A stretch of DNA of 64,000 nucleotides from Seiridium cupressi (Eukaryota; Ascomycota; Sordariomycetes; Amphisphaeriales; Sporocadaceae), in NCBI GenBank assembly GCA_036674765.1, contig JARVKI010000002.1:310001-374000 (forward strand). The letters run 5' to 3'. Made by a program: the position numbers and the translations under genes. The first letter of the stretch is position 1; every line of letters starts with the position of its first letter. A model generated the notes under the pieces. The model saw nothing but the letters and a program-made list of their open reading frames with translations, had not been told where the DNA came from and did no database searches. This document shows positions 58,560-64,000 of the stretch, in pieces.

Positions 58560-59644
58560 TTAGCGCCAGCTCATCCTAGTATTAGGCCACGTACGTTTCT
58601 CGCCAAACACTGTGGTTCGAATACCTCTTCGATTGCCCTCACATCTTCCGGGAATCACTCGGTGTACTGAGCACCTGTATTCTGTTAGTATCTTCGGTGT
58701 GGAATAGGACTCGACTAGCTAGGACCATACCTGTTGTCCCACATGGCTACACTACCCACAGTCCACTTCCATCGAACATAATGGTCATCCGCCGAATGGA
58801 TATGGTACTGAAAGAAGTCCAGGAGCTTATCGGACTCCACCTTGTTGAGTTCAGCAAAGGCAGTCACGAAGCCAGGGTTGACGTTCAAGGCTTTGAGCCC
58901 GGTGACTGGATGTGTTCTAACAGCAGGATGGTGCGAGTCGACCGGCGCTCGATTCGGTCCTACACCCCACAGGTCCAGAATGGTGTCGTACTGCAACCGC
59001 GATGTGTGCACGGCGTGGAGTCCTTCGACGAACTTTTGCATGGCCTTGCTGAGGGTGTCATACAGGCCGTATCCTGAGACCCATGCGGTATCGCCACCAA
59101 CATCGGGATGTTCCTCCATTCGCAACATAGAGTATGATGGTGGATTGATCTCGAAGGAGGTATCCGCATGGAAATCACCAGATGGCCAAGGGGTGTATTT
59201 CAGGAGTTCGCGATGATTTTCCTTGCTCCCTCGAATGATGACATGTCTGACGTCCTTCTGCGCCGGGTGCCTATCAAGGATTCCATAGTACTCAAAGAGC
59301 TCGACTTGCTTCTCCGTTGTCAAGTCTTGATCTCGGAAGAAGACCACACCACGCTCGTTCACAAGGAGAGCCAATTCATCGAGCTGCTGAGGATTCAGTT
59401 GAGAGAGCTGGACATTCTCCAGGACCGTGCCAATCGATTCTGTAAGATCAATTCGCTTGGCGACTGAGAACAGGGCCTTCTTCTCCGGGTCTGCGAAAGA
59501 AGCTCGATCTTTTTCTGGCACTATCTCTTTCCGAGGCTCCTCTGGGGGTACGTGGTTTTTAATCTTGTCGGAGAACTTTGGATGGAGTGTGATTGGGAAT
59601 CCCGAATCGGGTGAGATATGCTTGCGGGACTCAATATGCGCCAT
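58560..59644 (-). CDS. TauD/TfdA-type dioxygenase
   Basis: Fe(II)/2-oxoglutarate-dependent dioxygenase of the TauD/TfdA family; fungal members oxidise sulfonates such as taurine or related small molecules. Two exons, 58731-59644 and 58560-58674 (56-nt intron with a TACTAAC branch), encode 342 aa. The start was placed at the ATG in MAHIESRKHIS; the frame is open further upstream but has no good start. The iron ligands are His159 and Asp161 (GDFHADTSFEI), with the distal His309 reached after splicing (WDNRCSVHR). The 2-oxoglutarate-binding Arg is in RRGIRTTVFGEK. Also conserved are GVVFFRDQDLT, GGDTAWVSGYGLYD and THPVTGLKALNVNPGFV. It is likely cytosolic. The last exon is short and easily missed; without it the iron site is incomplete. 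Confidence 0.9.
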
Positions 59645-60462
59645 TGTATCGTGAACAGATACCCGGTCGAAACTTGATCGAATACGAGTTATGTGGAAAG
59701 CTATATCGATAATAAGCAGACTAGTGGAGAGTGATCCGGTCGAGCGGTTCAGCGATTGATGAACCACCGCCGCGACGAGCTTTCGCGTCACCCTCGATAG
59801 TTGGTAGTGTCATCATATCGAGCTATGGATAGCGCAATATGCAAGACAAATGAGGTGAGTCTGATATTCGAGCCTCCTATTCGGCCCAGTCCCCTTGACC
59901 ACGTGGGAGGACAAACGAGCCCCACAAGTCGCTATACTCGTTTGATAGCACGTAGATAGCACTTCCATAGCACCCCAATCAATGGTCCAATCGACATGGC
60001 CGCTCCAGATGTGCCTAAATCACGGCTTTCTGATACATATGCATCGGAAGTTGGAGCCTACGCGGAGACGGCCGGTTGTGCAAACAGATGGCGTGCCCTT
60101 CGCCGACTATGGCATTAGACCGGAGCCTTTCCGGCGAAAGTATGCCCGCTCGGAAGTTTCGCGCACACCTTCTACCAGCATCTTTCGGGGCCAATTTGGA
60201 CGTCATTCCTGGTTCTCGACAATACTTCAGGACTGACGCAGCGGTGCCAATACCCTTGAGTGTTGGCTAACTCACCAACAAGCGTCTGGTATAAATCTCA
60301 CGAGTTAAAGATAGGTATTTGGGTGGGAGAACGGTCCATTGGCACATCCACTACTTATTTCTATTAGTGCACCAAATGTAGTTTCCAAAATCCATTCACG
60401 CTTCAATATTCAGACGCAGTTTATAAAGACTTATTCGTTCTTGTGAAAAATCCAGGCCGGCC
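59645..60462. other. Intergenic stretch without recognised features
   Basis: This is the 5' flank of the dioxygenase and the 3' flank of the F-box pseudogene. The open frames are short and overlap on both strands. Confidence 0.4.
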
Positions 60463-61867
60463 TCAGCCAGTACCGACCAATGAGCTCCTTCTTACTAAGG
60501 GCAACTTGTCTTTCATTACCTGAGCATCAACACCGGGAAGTTCAATAACACGCTGCCATTTCACACTCCCTGGGTCCTGGTCGATTTCCCAATCTGCACC
60601 GTTTGGTGGCAAGCCATTTTCACCGAAACTAGCGACCCAATCTTCTCTTGTCATGAATGTAGGAGCATCGATGGTTATGTTGCTAAAACAGTCCTTTGGG
60701 AACTCTGGTGCCTCTGAGCGATTCCTCCCATGGCATTCTTTGGCCGACGTGTTCAACAAGCTTACTCCAAGGTCCTGTGCGGCTGATGTAGCAGTTATCC
60801 TCTCTGTCGTATATGATACTCGATTCTGAACTCTTCGTGAACGATTGAAGTGGCAATGGAAATGTGACGTTGTGCACACAGTCGCGCACTATGAGAAGCA
60901 TGGTGTAAAAGGGATGCGTCTTCTCCCATGCACTTTCGGGTATTCTATCGTAAGGCATGTCACGAAACGTCCTCTCCTCATTCGACTGGTGGTGAGAAAC
61001 TACCATCTGGACAGCCTTGGGGAAGTTTCCTTGAGCATGTGTTACTTGCAAAGTACGGGCCACACTAGGTTGATAGCTGCTAAGGGCTTGGTTGCGGGAT
61101 ATCAGCGAACGACATTCCGGATTTATATGGCCGATACGCCTTTTCCGGCATGACAGTGAGATGCAAAGAGTCTGCAGTTCAGGACACTGAGTGACCACGT
61201 CTGATTCGATGTGAAGATCGCTGCAGACGCTGCCCAGGGCAAGGCGCAGATGTCATAGGCGAGGCATGACTTTTCGTATTGAAGGGCAAAGATGAGGTTC
61301 GTTTGAATTCGGTATAACACGCCTCTCGAATCCGTATGTCTCCAGTTCGAGAGCTACACACGAGAGCGGGAGAGCCTGGAGGATCCCATCAATCTCGCCC
61401 GCGTCAATGAAGAATTTCGACTTGTATCCTCGGGGGAAAACTATGGGTGGCCCTGGAGTGGCCAGAGAGAACGATACTATCTCTTTCATCGATGTTCTCA
61501 TGATCTCCCGGAGTTTGCATAAGTTGCTATTGAGCTGCCGTTCTGCATGAATGTATTTGTCCATAGGACTGGAATCTGTGGAAGGCGGCGGACGGTGGCC
61601 TGGGTGATATACATGGATTTCGGTTAACGGGGATATGCGTATTGTGATAGATCTCACAGCTGGAAGCACATTGCCCACATTAGAGCACGTCGTCAGAAAT
61701 CGGGAGAACGTCTCGGCATCCAGGACAACGTGCCTCTATAGGACGTGGCGAGCCAGGGTCGACCACTTCTTGCAGACAAGCAAGCAGGGAAAGAGGGATC
61801 CAAGCCCATGTAGTTCTCTTGTGGAGACGAAAATGGAGTCGAGAAGTTCTGGTGGGATATCCTCCAT
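60463..61867 (-). pseudogene. F-box protein pseudogene, two in-frame stops
   Basis: The frame starts MEDIPPELLDSIF, a typical fungal F-box, and continues VCKKWSTLARHVL, where a TAG (61,736-61,738, codon 44) interrupts. Reading resumes in the same frame with RHVVLDAETFSRF, as expected if the lost residue was Tyr. A second stop, TGA (61,253-61,255, codon 205), lies in KVMPRL-stop-HLRLALGSV, where CGA (Arg) would fit; a C-to-T change is enough. A 52-nt intron with a GTAAGC donor (60,714-60,765) joins the last exon, which ends in LVRRSSLVGTG. The total is 451 codons including the final stop. Downstream of the F-box there is no recognisable repeat domain. Both lesions are single-base changes, so the decay looks recent. 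Confidence 0.75.
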
Positions 61868-63233
61868 TGTTGAGAAAGCAAGCATACTAGATAGTCGTCG
61901 TTTCTGGCCAAGTCAGGTTTCCGACCAGTATCTGCTCCAGGGAAGCGACTGATCGCGCCCTGAAGATCTTGATCGCTAGAGTGTGCCAAGTGTAGCAAAC
62001 GTTGAACTCTGAGGCGAATGTTCTGAAACTTGGGCTTCGACGAGGGAATACCAGAATGTCACGGTCATGTGACGGGGGTTCCCCGCACTGACCATATGGT
62101 CTGCGCATTGTGTATATAAGATAAAGTACATGTAGAGAGCGTGGAGGAAGGTTGCTTCCTCAACGCAACAACAACTAATATTCACACCCTTACAAGGAAG
62201 AAGAGTGACCTACATTGGTATACTTGGATGATTCTAATGCGCCGGGTGTGCAAATAGGCTACCTACCAGGTTACACCCTGTACTGATATTGGACGGGGTT
62301 TCCCGAAAGGCAGTGCGCATCCCAATGGCAAATAGCGGGCAATCGTTGGGCTATGGTTGCTACTCTCTGTTGGCCAGCATCTACCAAACTTGGATTGGGG
62401 CTGTGACAATATATTTGCCGGATTGGCCATGAAACTCTGTGTGATGTTATACGGTATTTAGTGATTGCAAAAAGGGAAAAAATTCATTGAGTATTATCTC
62501 TCAACAATGTGTCCAAGGCCGTGCCATGTCGTGGGCAAGTTCCTGATTATGACATTACAAGCACCTGCAAGGGAAATTCCTAATGTAATTATACGAGCCA
62601 ACATGAGAGAGATAGAATGTTTCACCCTCTCTAATATAGCCTGGTCACGGTCTTGTAGGGAATACCTTTGATCTTGTAACATACTTTTGAATATCAGTAA
62701 CTAGGTTGCATGTATGCAAGTGCGCGCTAATCACTTTGGGTTCCTGCATCACGAAAGGTTCAATTCGGCAGTGGAATCTACATGTAGTTTAGTTGACATT
62801 TTCACGACACAGAATGGGCGCAATATATGCCTTCTTGCCCTGAATGTCTAATCGACGGCGTTTTGAAACTCGGTGCAAAGACCAAGTAGGACACGACTGA
62901 ATGTGAAATGCACATACAACTATATGTACATTGTGCTGTATGGGGCTGATTTTCGACTACATTGTACATGTATTGATGCCGAAAACTGACCGCTATTGTT
63001 GCTGGACCGGCCGAGTTGGCGCTAACAATGCCCCACCGAATCCAAAGTCGCGGGCTTGTCAACGCGCTCTGATTGGGTTCTCCTGCTGAAAGTCAACACA
63101 CCCGAACCCTGAACACAAGCCCCCCTGTAGCTCTCTCCTCTGTCAACCTCAAATCCGCCCGACTTTCCGAATAAGCTGGCCCTTCCTTTTTACAACCACC
63201 TCGGAGCATCACGCAGCAGCAGACAATGCCGTC
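61868..63233. promoter_or_regulatory. Divergent intergenic region, F-box pseudogene / HAUS6
   Basis: About 1.4 kb between divergent starts, with only short open frames. It holds the HAUS6 promoter; a pyrimidine-rich stretch (CCCTTCCTTTTTACAACC near 63,179-63,197) lies about 40-55 bp before the ATG. Confidence 0.4.
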
Positions 63234-64000
63234 ATGTCAGCACTGGCAAATGCAGGCCTTGGGCGCACCCGATCTCTCCGCAACCCAGGCAAATCACCCC
63301 TGACCACCCCAACACCGAACACCAGTGCCCTCGTTCCGAGCACGACGTCTCATGTCTCGCTTTTCCTGACCAACCTGCGACTATTGGACCTCGATCAAGA
63401 GCGAGATTGGCCCAGTATCACATCAGCGACCTTCTCGACCAAAGACGCCGCCGGCGGGCTGAAGAATCGAATACAATGTGTCGAATGGGCTCTGTACCAC
63501 CTCTTCGTGCTCTGGGATGGGGAGGAAGCGAAGAGCAAACTGAGGCCTTTCTATCCACCATTAGACCAGGTTCAGTCGATAAATCTACGAGCGGCGCTAC
63601 TGCGGTGTCTTGAACTGGTCAAACGCAGCGGCCTCCTCGGAAGAGATGCTGTCCTTCGAAAGACCATGTTGGACGAGTGCAAGGGAGAGCGATTCGAAGA
63701 GGTGCTCGCCGTATTTTCGTCCGCCGTACTGAAGAAACTGGTTGCAGAAAGAGCTCTCAACTCCGGCCATGAATATCGTCCCACGTTTTCGGAGAAGATC
63801 GCATTGGAGAATTATGGTTACTCGGGCGAAAGAACAGAGCTCAATGGACTATTGCTGGCACACAAGGCCTCGTTGAAGAAGTTTCTGGCCGATAAGACTG
63901 CCGCTCGTGGAAGGTATAGAGACTTTGAGGATCTTGTTGCCTTGAAACAACGAAATTTGGCCAGGAGAAAGGATCAGATCAAAGCTGCTGCTGGGTCAGA
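63234..64000 (+). CDS. haus6: HAUS6-like augmin subunit, N-terminal part
   Basis: N-terminal domain of augmin complex subunit 6, which helps recruit gamma-tubulin to existing spindle microtubules for branching nucleation. The frame is open from the ATG at 63234 to the right edge (255 complete codons) and is cut off by the window. A Ser/Thr/Pro-rich start (about 1-40) precedes the HAUS6_N domain: LFLTNLRLLDLD, IQCVEWALYHLFVLWD, KLRPFYPPLDQVQSINLRAA, then LLGRDAVLRKTMLDECKGER and FEEVLAVFSSAVLKKL. These match the conserved HAUS6 N-terminus closely. The coiled-coil remainder must lie beyond 64,000. Confidence 0.9.
   Translation, partial: MSALANAGLGRTRSLRNPGKSPLTTPTPNTSALVPSTTSHVSLFLTNLRLLDLDQERDWPSITSATFSTKDAAGGLKNRIQCVEWALYHLFVLWDGEEAKSKLRPFYPPLDQVQSINLRAALLRCLELVKRSGLLGRDAVLRKTMLDECKGERFEEVLAVFSSAVLKKLVAERALNSGHEYRPTFSEKIALENYGYSGERTELNGLLLAHKASLKKFLADKTAARGRYRDFEDLVALKQRNLARRKDQIKAAAGS

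Noticed and set aside
58600..58640. Possible tRNA B-box (GGTTCGAATACC)
   Set aside because: No acceptor stem or D-arm fits around it, and it lies in the last exon of the dioxygenase gene.

Overview
The window looks like ordinary nuclear DNA of a filamentous ascomycete (Pezizomycotina). The evidence is: genes on both strands with short introns (about 48-118 nt, GT...AG, CTAAC/CTAAT-like branch points), intron-bearing tRNAs, and a fungal gene set (HOS3-type deacetylase, cutinases, GT90/CAP10 transferase, RGS-LOV photoreceptor, fungal-type zinc-finger protein, a very large ankyrin protein). No operons, phage, insertion sequences or CRISPR arrays are visible. All splice junctions were read by eye from frame continuity and splice consensus; no transcript data were available.

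Layout. 1-3.2 kb has no convincing gene apart from a coding-like scrap near 2.6 kb. 3.2-12.9 kb is gene-dense: an HSL-type alpha/beta hydrolase (-), a MoCF/MoaB-fold protein with six introns including a 9-nt micro-exon (-), a glia-maturation-factor homologue whose first coding exon is only the ATG (+), the cytosolic Fe-S scaffold ATPase NBP35 (-), and a HOS3-like histone deacetylase with a long tail (+). 12.9-18.9 kb is gene-poor: coding-like debris at 13.5-14.3 kb, a SET-domain gene broken by one in-frame TAG (14.7-15.7 kb), and two small repeat clusters. 18.9-29.7 kb holds a GPI-type cutinase-family esterase (-), glucose-6-phosphate isomerase (-), a rhizobial-type asparaginase (+), a C2H2-like protein (+) and a second, secreted cutinase (-). 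31-41 kb holds a coiled-coil protein of unknown function (-), an F-box protein with a terminal membrane segment (-), exonuclease V (+) and an RGS-LOV-PAS photoreceptor (+).

42-64 kb holds a GT90 transferase (+), a small GPI-type secreted protein (-), a 2183-residue ankyrin protein with a NACHT-like region that has lost its P-loop (+), tRNA-Phe(GAA), a methyltransferase-like protein (+), tRNA-Leu(CAG), a TauD-type dioxygenase (-), an F-box pseudogene with two in-frame stops (-), and the N-terminal part of augmin subunit HAUS6, which runs off the right edge (+).

The genes do not form one pathway. Housekeeping genes (pgi, nbp35, exo5, HAUS6, GMF) alternate with accessory genes for the environment and cell surface. 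The most interesting items are the RGS-LOV protein, which would link light directly to G-protein signalling or membrane binding and has an altered flavin motif, and the giant NLR-like ankyrin protein with a degenerate nucleotide-binding site.
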